This document shows, one piece after another, positions 11,712 to 22,613 of a stretch of 64,000 nt of DNA; within the stretch, counting starts at the first letter, position 1; each line of letters begins with the position of its first letter. Both the position numbers and the translations under genes were made by a program. The stretch comes from Chamaelirium japonicum (lineage: Eukaryota > Streptophyta > Magnoliopsida > Liliales > Melanthiaceae), in NCBI GenBank assembly GCA_947650365.1, contig OX393555.1, positions 15,687,251-15,751,250 on the forward strand, in the 5' to 3' direction. The notes under the pieces are model-generated. The model did not search any database, was not told where the DNA came from, and worked only from the letters and a program-made list of their open reading frames with translations.

Positions 11712-13168
11712 TGTTGGGGGATAATTTTCGCTGGCTCGTGCATTCGTCTTGCAAGACAAAGAAAACGTGAGAACGGCTAGCTCCCTTAGGAGCGCAGACC
11801 CTCCGACGCTCAAGTCAGTGAAGGCTCGGACAAGAGAAAGCTAAAGCTAGTAGTCAAAAAGTGTTAGGGTTTTTGAGTTTTTTTAACCTGTACTTTGGAG
11901 CCGGGGGTTGTAACTTTATAGACTCTTGTAGATCGCTAGAGATGGACACGTGGCGACTTCTTCCCGCACTTTCTACGCCCCGATGTGTTTGCCCACATGG
12001 GTCTTTAATGGCCTTTGTCGTTTAGCCTGCCAGACGATAGAAAGGGGTCATGTATTGGTCTTGTCTTTGCCAATAGAGATTCCTAGACCGACTTTGACCA
12101 ACTTCCATGGCCCGTAGTTGTCCACGTAGCTCCATGGGGGTGGCTACACCTGTCGATTTGGAACCGCCTTACTGTAGGCAACCTTTGTGGACAAAAAGAT
12201 GAGCTCTTTGGTTGTTGCATGATCAAGCAAGCTCCTGAGCAAGCTGTGGGTGTTGAGCCTTTTGAAATGTTCTCCGAATTATGCCAAAAGTTAACTCTTC
12301 CGCGAGCGAGCCGATCGCGTGCGGACAGAATGAGCTTCCTGGTGGGCTGTCGAATACTGGTAGTGACAAGGGTATTCATCCCAGCTGTCGAGCTGAGTCC
12401 AGAACTTTGTTTCACAGTACCTCATGAATGAGGCCTCGAGGATGCTGCTGCTCTATCCCAGGGATGCAATGATCCACTACTGTAAGCTCTGGGTGGGCTA
12501 CGAGCACTAGCTGCAAGGCGACCTCTTCTGCGCGAGCTGGTCGCATGCGGCCAGGGTCAGCTCCGGACGTGCCATGAGTCACGAACCGCTATTGTAAGCT
12601 CTGGGCGGGCTACGAGCACCAGCCACGGGGCGGCCTCTTTCGCGTGCGAGTTTATTGCATGCGGCCAGGGTCAGCTCCGAACGTGCCGTGAGTCACAAGC
12701 CGCTATTGTAAGCTTTGGGCGGGCTACGAGCACCAGCCGTGGGGCGACCTCTTCCGCGTGCGAGCTGGTCACATGCGGTCAAGGTCAGCTCCAGGTGAGT
12801 TGTAAGCCATGAACCGCTACTATAAGCTCTGAGCAAGCTATGAGCACCAGCCCCGGGGTGAATTTTTTTGCGTGCGAGCTGGTCGCATGCGGCCAGGGTC
12901 AGTTTCGGGCGTGATGGTCCGGACGGGCTCCCTGGAAATATTCTTTAAACTCCAATACAAGCTTCGGTCACAAGGCTACTTCCCCAAAATCGAGGTTGAC
13001 TTTGAGTCTCGAACCCTCCGACGGGGTGGTTCCTGCTTCGATCACCGAAGGTCGCCCTAGGCGCGCCCCGAAATAGGGGCGACCTCCCTAAGGGCCGTCT
13101 TGTCGTGCTTCTTTCCGCTACTGCTGCTACGAGGCCGCTAAGCAGGTGATATTTTTTCGGACCCATCA
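11712..13168 (-). repeat. Element 1 3' LTR
   Basis: On the - strand the LTR starts TGATGGGTCCG at 13168, directly after a polypurine tract (AGGAGGGGGTAA, 13169-13180). It probably ends ATCCCCCAACA at 11712. The TG...CA ends and the tract support the call. No second LTR is in the window to confirm the 11712 edge. Confidence 0.6.
12470..12915. repeat. 113-bp tandem array inside element 1 LTR
   Basis: Four diverged units of 112-114 bp carry TAAGCTCTGGGCGGGCTACG, AGCACCAGCC, GCGTGCGAGCTGGTCGCATG and CGGCCAGGGTCAGCTCC in fixed order. Confidence 0.8.
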
Positions 13169-13392
13169 TTACCCCCTCCTAGATAGGTGAGCATTTAGAA
13201 CGGTCGAAGCTCGTGTAGGAGTTAATGAATGATTTCTTCCACAGGCCAAGTGACCGTCGCCCTTGGGAACTGTGAAGATCCGGATCTCCGCTCGTATCTT
13301 CGCATTAATGAGGCGTGGGGAGAGGTATGGGATTGAGACCCGATGTGCCCAACTTTATTAGTCAGCATTAGGCGATTTTAAATGACCCTGTA

Positions 13393-13629
13393 TGACGTCA
13401 TGCCACGTGGCCTGCGCCAACTGGACGAAGACCAGCCTCGTACTGGCCAGGGGGGATGTTGTTGGCTCCGCTGTCATCAACGCCCACAAGGGGGCACGCA
13501 CAGGGACACGCGGCACTCCCTGATTATGAGAGAGGTGGCTGTCCCTTCGGCCGCCGCTGCAGCACCTCGTGTATTGGGCTTCGCCTTAAGTGCCGATGGT
13601 TTTACATGCCTCCTAGGACCCTATAAATA
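13393..13629 (+). promoter_or_regulatory. Promoter-like region of the antisense ORF
   Basis: TGACGTCA (13393-13400) and the G-box-type palindrome CCACGTGG (13403-13410) are ACGT-core sites bound by plant bZIP factors. About 210 bp on lies TATAAATA (13622-13629), and then a CT-rich leader before the ATG at 13719. The order fits a + strand promoter opposed to the element's own - strand transcription. Function is inferred. Confidence 0.55.
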
Positions 13630-13718
13630 GGGGAGGGTGAGAGCAATCGTTCACCTTCTGTGAAAGAGCTCTCCTTTCTAGCTCGCCTCTCTACTTGCTC
13701 TCCCAGCTCTCTCTTCTA

Positions 13719-16418
13719 ATGGCGTCCTCCTCCACCCATGCTTCTACTGCGGCAACCTCCCAAGAGGAGCCCATCGCTGCTGTTCCCATCTCCGTGATCC
13801 CCCCGAGCAGCTAGGAAGGGGAAGCTCCTCCGTGTGAGCCCGCCGTGGTCTGGTACAAAGATGTCAGCGGCAAGCCAGTTCCGGAGAGCCTTCATACGGC
13901 CGCCAATATCCCTCTGGAGCTCCCGATTACACCCATGCCTCGCTCGGAAAGGCCATCCACTGGGACAATTGTCTCAGTGGGTTTGCTAGGGCTTATACTT
14001 CCTTTGAGCTACCTGGCGGACGAGCTGTTGGAGTTGGCAGGGTTGTGCCTTGCCCAACTCATGGCAACTCGTGGGGGGTTCTCTACGACTTTTCCAGATC
14101 GAGGGCGCCCTCAACGTGAAGATCCCACTCTCCTACCTCCTAAAGAAGTGGTTCCTCAAGGCGGACCCCACCTTCAATGAGATCGGCTGCGGCATCTTCT
14201 ACCTCACTGGACACCCCGACGAGATGCTGCCCTTCTCTTCCATTGAGAACAAGGATAGGTACTGGAAGGAGTACCCATTCGTGGTCGACAGAGAGTGGCG
14301 AGGGCTCGCAGGCATCCCGTGTCATCCAGGCAGGCCGCCTTTTGCCGCTTTCAAAGAGATCATCCTATATTGGTCCGAGGTGAAGAAGTGTATCAGGGAG
14401 TCGAGGGAGAAATCTCTTGACGCCGCGATCCTGGACTTCCTCGGAGGGCGAACTCCCGAGAAGGTCATCGCACTTGACTTTGCGTTCCAGTTGAGGGATG
14501 CCAAGACTGGAGCCATTGCCACCAAGCAAAAGGTGGCACGGAAGAAGAAGGTCGTCGTCTCCCGCCGGGCTGGAGCGGGCCAGGGGACCCAGGGCACTGA
14601 GACTTCCGTAGTCAACCCGCCAGAGCTAGAGGACAAGCAAGAAGCGAGCTTTGCCTATCCGAGTCACCGATGCTAACACCCTGGAAATGCTCAGCGAGGA
14701 TGTGAAAGCCCCACCCTCTCCTTCTCCGGCCAGTGCCGCAGTCCTAGGTCAGCCCCGTGCTCCCCCTGCTCCTCAAATTGATTCTGCCACTGCCTCTACA
14801 GCGGGCTCCGTCCCAGAGACTTTCATGCTGCGACGGCAGATTGTCATGGTTGAGCCCGAGGACCCGCGCGTCGAGCTTTTGCTCTCTATGGCAGAAGTGG
14901 GGTCCCCCATGGCCAATATTTTGATACGGAACTTCCCAAGCGATCTCTCAAAACCCCTCTTTGTTGCAATGATGACCCCGAAAATGGAGAAGAGGAAAGA
15001 AAAAAGGAAGATAGTTCGGCAGTCCTCCCACCCCTCAGGAGGGGAAGACAACATCGTCCGCCTCGCCTGGGAAGCCTTCGAACGAGCGCTGGCCGAGCAG
15101 AAGAAGGTCGCCAGGTGGGAAGCGAGCTTAGGGTTGGACACCGACCTTAGCTCGTAGGAGTCCGCTCAACCAGTCTACGTTGCCGATCCCGCTCCCACAC
15201 CGATCATGCCACCCCCGCCCTTTGAGGGGCCTATTCTTGCGGGCGCCCTGATTACCTCGCCTCCGAGGTCCCCGGCCCCAGCTGACGCGGGGACTCAAGA
15301 GATCACCGACCCCCGTGGGGACTTGGGGGAATCAATCTCCGCTGTCACTCCCGCTCCGATCGCGCTGTCCTCGCCCCTTGAGGGGTCTGCCCCCACGGGT
15401 GCCCTGATTACCTTGCCTCTGAAGTCCCCGGCCCTGGCCAACGTGGGCACCCAGGAGATCGCCGACCTCCCCGGGAACTTAGGGGGGTTAATCTACAAAG
15501 CTCCCACCTTGGGGCCCGTCGGGTCTAAGTCCTCGAGCTCAGGCTCTAGGGCTTCGAGCTTGGACTCGTCCGAGGGCGGGGAAATTGGCAGGCCTCGTGA
15601 GGGCAGTGGGGAAGGAGGGTCCTCGCAAGCTCCTCAGGACCCAATGATGACTGAGTCTGCAGCCCCCATGCCTCCCACAACGGGCTTTAGCGAACCAGAG
15701 GCCTCGGGGGCCTCGCCCTCCTAAGGCGGGATGGCCCGGGCCCCCCACTATCTCCGTGAGATCCTTGGCCGCAATATCTTCGCCAAGTCTCCATACGTTG
15801 CGATCTTCAATAGGCTCGCCGAGGTAACGTCTTGGTCTTTCTCTTTCTTCTTCGCTTTTCTCCCTGATTACCTTGACTTTCGCAGGTGGAAAGGGTGAGC
15901 CGGGCTCTAGCTGAGGAGCTTACCTCTACTGGGGGAACCTGGTCGCTCTCTATGACGACTCCCTCCTCGGCTCGGAGCATCAGATAGACGAGCACATCCA
16001 TCAACACCGCCAAGCGGATCGGTCAGGCGAGCTGAGCATCAAGGTGGACCAACTACGCCAACATGTCGCCACCCTGACCTCTGAGTGGGCCTCTGCCAAG
16101 GAGGCCCGCTCTCTTTCAATTGCTGAGCTGCAAGAGGCCTTAAAGGCAAAGGAGGCGATGCAAGCAGAAGCTGCTCAACTCCGGAGTGAAGCAATCACTA
16201 TGAGGGATGAGATCGCCGCGATAAAGGAGGCGCGTGCACCTCCACGATCTGCGGGCCCAACAGAGCCGCCTTCAGGTGCAGCTAGACGAGCTCCTCCAGA
16301 AGGGCGCTCTCGATGTGGTTGGAGCGATATAAGACTGAAAGGTCGAGAAATAGGTGCCGGGGAAACAGCATTGTGGCGGATACGAGCAGACCTTGAGCTC
16401 GTCAATCTACCTTTGTAA
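13719..16418 (+). pseudogene. Additional antisense ORF of element 1 (Tat-type aORF), broken
   Basis: Several open stretches on the + strand lie between pol and the 3' LTR of a - strand element. That is the place and orientation known for additional ORFs in Tat/Retand elements. The first part has a compact domain with FYLTGHPDEMLPFSS and YWKEYPFVVDREWRG, a type often labelled as an uncharacterised plant retrotransposon protein. A Pro/Ser/Ala-rich middle follows. The end is an Ala/Glu-rich coiled coil (about 16044-16230, DQLRQHVATLTSEW and on). No function is established for this protein. It is a fossil with several breaks. Confidence 0.55.
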
Positions 16419-17159
16419 CCCTTCTCTTGATATGAATGAAAATCTTTTTTAGCTTGCTTGTCTCTATGTCGCTTCTTTCTTTTTTCTCTTTTCTGTCGAT
16501 GAGTTCGCCTTTTGTGGTTGTTTAGCGATCTTGAGGGTCGTACCCCGAGCGAGGCAACTAATTTATTTTAAAAAGTTCCGATCTTAAAAGAGATGCAAGC
16601 GAAAAAATACGATATGCGCGGTAAAACACAACCTGATCCCCGAGCTCAGAAAATCACTTTAAAACACAAATCGAATAATTCAAAAACTTCCTAAGCCTAG
16701 GGATTCAATATTTTATTTTGCAAAATATAGTGCTAGCTGCCCCCTGCCCAGTTAATTACCCTCTGAAACCCTAGCTACTGGACATGTCCTTAGCTCAACT
16801 TGGCGGCCTCATATCGTCCTGCTATTTTACCAAGTCCGAACTTTGAGGGGTTACCAAGGGATGTTCAGGTCACCTGAAGGGGTGGTCACCCATTCAGGTC
16901 CCCCTAGATCACTCTGAGGTGCTTCCGATCATGGCGTGTGAACGCAAAAGACGCCGGTCATGTTTATAGTCCCCTAGACAGCAGACTACCCCGGCATCTC
17001 AAGGTCATTCGGGACAGCCACTGAGAACCCCAGTCAAGCTTTAAGTCCACACGACGGTGGACTGTACCTTGACGGTGCTGCGTGCGAGCTGTCTTCGTGT
17101 GAGCTATTCCTTGATTGTTCTGCCTGCGAGCTTGGCCGCGTGAGAACCCACGACGACCT
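16419..17159. other. Noncoding spacer between aORF and integrase
   Basis: This stretch has no family match. An AATGAAAA near 16436 could serve as the poly(A) signal of the antisense ORF. The short frame near 16964-17170 looks like chance. Confidence 0.4.
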
Positions 17160-18370
17160 TCACTGAGCACATACTCTAAAGTGATTCATCTTAAACTCAA
17201 AAACATCTTTTATTCTCAAAACATTGTCTACAGGAGGGCACCTATGCGCTATGCATAATACTTTCGAAGATGGATGGCATTCCAGGGTCGCTCCAGGAGG
17301 TCGCCGTTCATGGTCATCAACTGGTAGGCCCCCGGATCCTCTTGCTTCGTGCACTATATAGGGGCCTTCCCAGTTTGCCGCGAGCTTTTCGACATTGGGC
17401 TCCTGCGTATTTGCGAACACCTTTCGCATTACCAGGTCGCCAGGTTTGAATGCCTGATGGCGAACTTTCTTATGATAGGTGTGCTTCATCTCTTGTCTAT
17501 ATCCGGCGAGATGCAAGTTGGTGAGCTCTCTCTGATCCTTGAGTTGGTCTATAGAGTCGACGAGCAGTCCGTCATTGTCGACCTCACCTATGGCGAGCCT
17601 TCGTTCTAAGGGCACCTCGGCTTCTATGGGCAATACGGCCTCACACCCGTAAAAGAGGCTGAAAGGCGATTCGTTCGTTGAGCGACGTGGAGTAGTCTCA
17701 TAGGCCCACAGCACCCTGTCGAGCTCTTTTTCCCACGGCCCTTTCTTTCCTTCCAATTTCTTCTTGAGGTTGTTCAGGATCACTCGATTCGTTGCCTCGG
17801 CCTGCCCGTTGCTCTGGGGGTACCTCGGAGAGGAGAATCTTAGGTCGACTCATGTTCGGCACATAAGCTTTTGATCAAGTGGTTGTCGAACTAGCGACCA
17901 TTATCGGTAATGAGTACTCGAGGTAGACCGAATCTACAAAAAATATTCTTCCACAGGAAGTCCTTTACTTGTTTTTCGCCGATCTTGGCCAGCGGAATTG
18001 CTTCCACCCATTTAGTGAAGTAGTCCGTGGCTACCAAGATAAACTTTCTTTGTTGTGTTGATACGGGGAAAGGTCCCACTATGTCGAGCCCCCACTGCTG
18101 GAAAGGCCAGGGGCTTACTAAGGGATGCAGCTCTTCTGTGGGTAAGTGGTTGACTGTGGCATGCATCTGGTACTGCACACATCTTTGGGCGACCTAGCAC
18201 TTTATCTGCTTTTGGGGGAACACCTGAGATGGGGCTCGCTGAAGGACCTTCTGAAGAAGCGGTCCCAGCGAATGAGATATCGACCGGCACGATTCTTTAT
18301 TCGCCGAGCTTCTTCTTTATCATCGGGAAGCTCATCTTTCTGGAGGTAGCAAATAATCGACGTGGTCCAA
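17160..18370 (-). pseudogene. Element 1 integrase region
   Basis: On the - strand the catalytic core is recognisable from GLDIVGPFPVST, ATDYFTKWVEAIPL and LITDNGR. It is followed by the C-terminal part with LWAYETTPRRSTNESPFSL, GDLVMRKV and AANWEGPY, which are Tat-type integrase landmarks. Integrase would join the cDNA copy to chromosomal DNA. This copy is broken. Confidence 0.8.
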
Positions 18371-18400
18371 CTGGCGGGCAGTACCTCGGATATGGTCTAC

Positions 18401-19124
18401 TGTAATATCCGGTATCCTTGAGGGTAATTATACTAAGGGCAATCTCAATGTTTTTTTTCTATTATCACTGGAATAATTGAATTGGATCATTTTTACACAT
18501 GTTGGAAAATAATAATAATAATAATTTTGTTGATGCATATTGTTAGTGGGAGTTGGACTGGATCATGGGGTCTTAGATCCAGGTCGTGAGGCGACATGAT
18601 GATGGCAGTACGATTATTCAGACATGTGTATGTGTGTGAGCGCGCGCTTACGTGCGTGTGGCGGTTGACGTACAAGTGAACACGTGTATTTTATTTAATA
18701 ATTAATTATTAGAATGTTGCGGCCTAGCTGTGCCCCTGTAGCAACCCGTTGCCACGTGGTGCCAAGTGACGCAAGTTGTAGGGCCCCAACTAACACCTCA
18801 CTATAGGACCAACGGTTCCCCTGACTTACTGGTCCGATTCTATCAGGTCGTCCCGACTCTCGAGATCTTGGGCTGGCATCCCATAGCCTCATTCTGGTAT
18901 CCCCTCTTGTTCTTAGCCATCCAATCAGAGGGACCCTCTCCTTCACCTTTTTAGGCCATCGGACTTCGATCCGACGCCCAAGAGGCACCAACACAAAACC
19001 CATAAGCACACACACACACACACAAAAAAAAAAAGATAAAATACAATAAAATAAAATAAAAAAATCCCTTGGTTTTTCTCAATTCACACCCCAGGGATCG
19101 GTTTCGGATTTCTGGGGCATGACA
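18401..19124 (+). repeat. Element 5 left LTR
   Basis: The 724-bp repeat pairs with 20995-21706. It has a long CACACACA and A-rich run before its end. Confidence 0.9.
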
Positions 19125-20994
19125 GCTGGTATCAGAGCTTATGGATATGTTCCTAGGGGTTTCATTAGGATGTTATCTTGTGATTATTTTAACGGGAGGT
19201 TTAGGCTGTACTAGTGATTGGGTGATTTTAGATATAGTCAAGAGATTGTTTTAGTAGTATTTTTTTTGAGTAGTCAGTGGTAGCTTAGTATGCGAGAGTC
19301 TAGGGTTTATTGTACTTGAAGAATTAGATAGGTTGAAGGAATTGATTGGTAGCTAAGAAATTATCCATACTTAGGTATTTGATTGATAGAGACTTGAGGA
19401 GTCAGTATAACTATTATACAGATCGATCAGGATTATATTCATCTCAGGACCTTAATGTTTAAGCTCAGATTCTAGTTGCGATGACTCAGGTAGGAAACCG
19501 CCTAGAATGTCTTAACCAAGGATAGTGTTGGAGTCAATCTCGAAGTTTTTGTTTGAAGTCTAAAATGTTTATTTGGTTTTGCTAATCGTTGACCCTTAGC
19601 ACTAGAGACCTAGCCGGTATCTTAGGATTCCTTGATTTTTTATCGACTTTTAGTATTAGAGACTTAGTCGGTATTTTTAGGATTGTCCATTGTTTAGTTC
19701 TAGCTATAATAATAGGATTGGTCTTCTTATTAGTTTTCTCTGGTGTATCGTCGGTTATAATAGAGCTTATATGTTGCGTCTAAATAAATCCTAGGAGTAA
19801 TGCTGATGACCCTTAGGGGTAGTAGTTTCAAGGAGTGCACCAGGAGATAAAAATATCTGGTAGTGGTTTGAATTTCCTTGGTTAGCAGATTTAGGAATAC
19901 CTCGAAAGAGACCATCGCGATAAGGTACGTGTTGTTCCTCAGAAACTTTGGCTGTGGATTATGCCTGTCCGGCAGAAGACATAATAAGGCTACACGCTAA
20001 CTTGATGATTAGTTTAGTGCAGAATTCTAGCACTCAGTATCAGTATCATAGTTTTCGACTCCTTTAAATCAATGGAATTATCCTAGTCTAATGTTCTCTA
20101 ATTTGTGCTTTAGAAAATGTCCTTCATAGACTTTCAGAGTTGCACCCCAATAGCATAGTTAGTATAAATGTAGATCCTATCAGGAGCACGTGTGTTTAAG
20201 TGAGTTTTTTTTCTGGTTGAGTGTCATTGATTTTGATTCGTTGTTTATCCCTTCCTCCTTACGCTCCATAGGGTGCGGCGTAGATGTCTTATATTAGATT
20301 TAGTATTCACTAGGTTAGGTAATAGGTGTGCTTGGGTATCTGATTCGTGTCACATAGGTGTTTCTCTTGGATGTTTTCAAGATAGTAACATTGCGTAGGA
20401 AATAAAGGCATTTGCTTCAGAAAGGAATCTTGTCAGATTTAAGACTAGACGTACAAGTTTGAGTTGTTTGGTTGTCGTTTTAAATTTAGATCTATAGGTG
20501 TATGAGTTTCTATGAGTAGGAATATATTTTTGTTAGTACCTTTAGTTGTGAGTATCTCGTGATCTTGTTTCATGAATCAGGTTGTTACCCTATTTCTGGA
20601 TAAGGGGGACGCTATTTATCCAGAAAAAGGAGACGACCTGAACTCATGAAAATCTATATTAGTCCTAAATGATTAGAATGGAAAATAAAAATCAAAGCTC
20701 GTATTCGCGATGCGAGAATTTGGAATGTTCATTTTCATCCTAAAAATTATAAGACTCGATTCGTATAAGGTTTAGGTTAGTGGAGAGAGTAGAACCATGA
20801 GTGATAGAGGGTTAGAGCTTTCCTTTTGGTAAAATTTGTCTTCGTGACTTGGCTTGTTATTGGTTGGCACAAAGAATCTTTATACCTAGCTTTCCATTGT
20901 TCTTTTCTTGATCTGGTGGTAGATGTTGGTAAAGCGTTATCCTCGGGTTACTAATTGAATTTTCGGGACGAAAATTTTAATAAGGTGGGTAGGA
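19125..20994. other. Element 5 interior, noncoding
   Basis: Apart from the primer site and polypurine tract this stretch is AT-rich and full of stops in all frames. It may descend from an internal region decayed beyond recognition or from unrelated DNA. Confidence 0.6.
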
Positions 20995-21706
20995 TGTAAT
21001 ATCCGGTATCCTTGAGGGTAATTATACTAAGGGCAACTCAATGTTTTTTTTCTATTATCACTGGAATAATTGAATTGGATCATTTTTACACATGTTGGAA
21101 AATAATAATAATAATAATTTTGTTGATGCATATTGTTAATGGGAGTTGGACTGGACCATGGGGTCTTGGATCCAGGTCGCGAGGCGACATGATGATGGCA
21201 GTGCGATTATTCAGACATGTGTAGGTGTATGAGCGCGCGCTTACGTGCGTGTGGTGGTTGACATACAAGTGAACACGTCTATTTTATTTAATAATTAATT
21301 ATTAGAATGTTGTGGCCTAGCTGTGCCCCTATAGCAACCCGTTGCCATGTGGTGCCAAGTGACGCAAGTTGTGGGGCCCCAACTAACACCTTACTATAGG
21401 ACCAACGGTTCCCCTGACTTACCGGTCCGATTCTATCAGGTCGTCCCGATTCTCGAGATCTTGGGCCGGCATCCCATAGCCTCAGGTATCCCCTCTTGTT
21501 CTTAGCCGTCCGATCTGAGGGACCCTCTCCTTCACCTTCTTAGGCTATTGGACTTCGATCCGACGCCCGAGAGGCACCAACACAAAACCCATAAGCACAC
21601 ACACAAAAAAAAAGAAGATAAAATACAATAAAATAAAATAAAAAAATCCCTTGGTTTTTCTCAATTCACACCCCAGGGACCGATTCCGGATTTCTGGGGC
21701 GTGACA
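20995..21706 (+). repeat. Element 5 right LTR
   Basis: The 712-bp repeat matches the left LTR, with short length differences. Confidence 0.9.
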
Positions 21707-21711
21707 TCTAC

Positions 21712-22103
21712 TTTATTGTTCTCTCACCAAGTTGGATCCGGGGGTGGTCTTGCACTTTGATAATTTCCTGCCGGACTTCGAGGCCTTCGAGCAGGGAGGC
21801 CGTATTGGCCAGGGCATCCGCCCACGTATTGTCTGATCGGAGGATTTGCTCGAACGAAATCCTCTCGAACTTTGTGGCCTTGCCCTTCACCAGGTCCACG
21901 TAGTTCGCCATTTGTGTATCTCGGGAAGCGTAGTCGCCGTTGACTTGGTAGACAATTAATTGGGAATCACTGAAGACCTTTAGCTTCCTGACACCAACCT
22001 CTTCAGCGAGCTCCAAACCTGCTAAGAGCGCCTCGTATTCTACTTCATTGTTGGTGGTGGCAAAATCAAGCCGAATGGACTTCTCAAGGATTACCTCTTT
22101 GGT
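21712..22103 (-). pseudogene. Element 1 second RNase H (aRNH-type) region
   Basis: The - strand frame reads ELAEEVGVRKLKVFSDSQLI and later DNTWADALANTAS. These are the late helix and the DALA(N/K) block of the additional RNase H found after pol RNase H in Tat elements. It is interrupted by the MITE to its right. Fossil. Confidence 0.75.
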
Positions 22104-22604
22104 AGCGTTCTAAAAAGCAGTCCAGGCGGCCGCCTAGGCGCTAGGCGGGCCCCCACCACCTCGCATAGGCCCTAGGCGCTCCAGAAAAGCGGCCAAGCTC
22201 CCAGGCGAAGCTAGGCGGCCGCCTAGGCGGGGCAAGGCGGCCGCCTAGGCGGTCTAGGTGGGTTGAGGCTGGCCAGGCGGACCAGGAGAGCCAAGCGGGC
22301 TGAGGCTGGCCAGGCGGGTTGAGGCTGGGCAGGTGGACCAGGCGGGTTGAGACTGGCCAGGCGGACCAGGCGGGCTGAGGCTGGCCAGGCGGACCAAGTT
22401 TGCCTTTGTTCTTATTAATCACTCAAATCTTGAATTATGGTTATATACTTGTTCTTTAAAATAATGGTTTGGGATAATCTTAAACTTATATTAATTTTTA
22501 AACATATATATATTATATAATATCAAAATAATAATTAAATAATTAAAAAAAAAGCAAAATGCCTAGGCGCGCCCGACTAGCGCCTATCGCTTTTTAGAAC
22601 CTTG
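22104..22604. mobile_element. MITE with 9-bp TSD nested in element 1
   Basis: The ends (GTTCTAAAAAGC and complement) are inverted repeats, and the perfect 9-bp direct repeat CTCTTTGGT flanks the element (22095-22103, 22605-22613). A 9-bp duplication points to a Mutator-like origin. The left half is GC-rich, with GCCGCCTAGGCG words and a 22-bp minisatellite (GGCTGGCCAGGCGGACCAGG). The right half is AT-rich up to GCGCCTATCGCTTTTTAGAA. A diverged relative starts near 63181. Confidence 0.85.
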
Positions 22605-22613
22605 CTCTTTGGT

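Larger units (their letters stand above)
18401..21706 (+). mobile_element. Element 5: small non-autonomous LTR element (TSD TCTAC)
   Basis: Two LTRs (18401-19124 and 20995-21706) start TGTAATATCC and end TTTCTGGGGC(A/G)TGACA. The perfect 5-bp duplication TCTAC flanks them (18396-18400, 21707-21711). A tRNA-Met primer site (TGGTATCAGAGC, 19127-19138) lies two bases after the left LTR. A purine-rich tract (AATAAGGTGGGTAGGA) directly precedes the right LTR. TTTTCGGGACGAAAATTTTAA just before it resembles the 3' end of chromovirus (Tekay/Del type) pol. The 1.87-kb interior codes for nothing recognisable. The LTRs are similar, with a few substitutions and short gaps, so the insertion is fairly recent. 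Confidence 0.9.

Noticed and set aside
14651-15724. Two Pro/Ser-rich + strand frames as separate host genes
   Set aside because: They lie inside element 1 between pol and LTR and fit the middle part of its additional antisense ORF.
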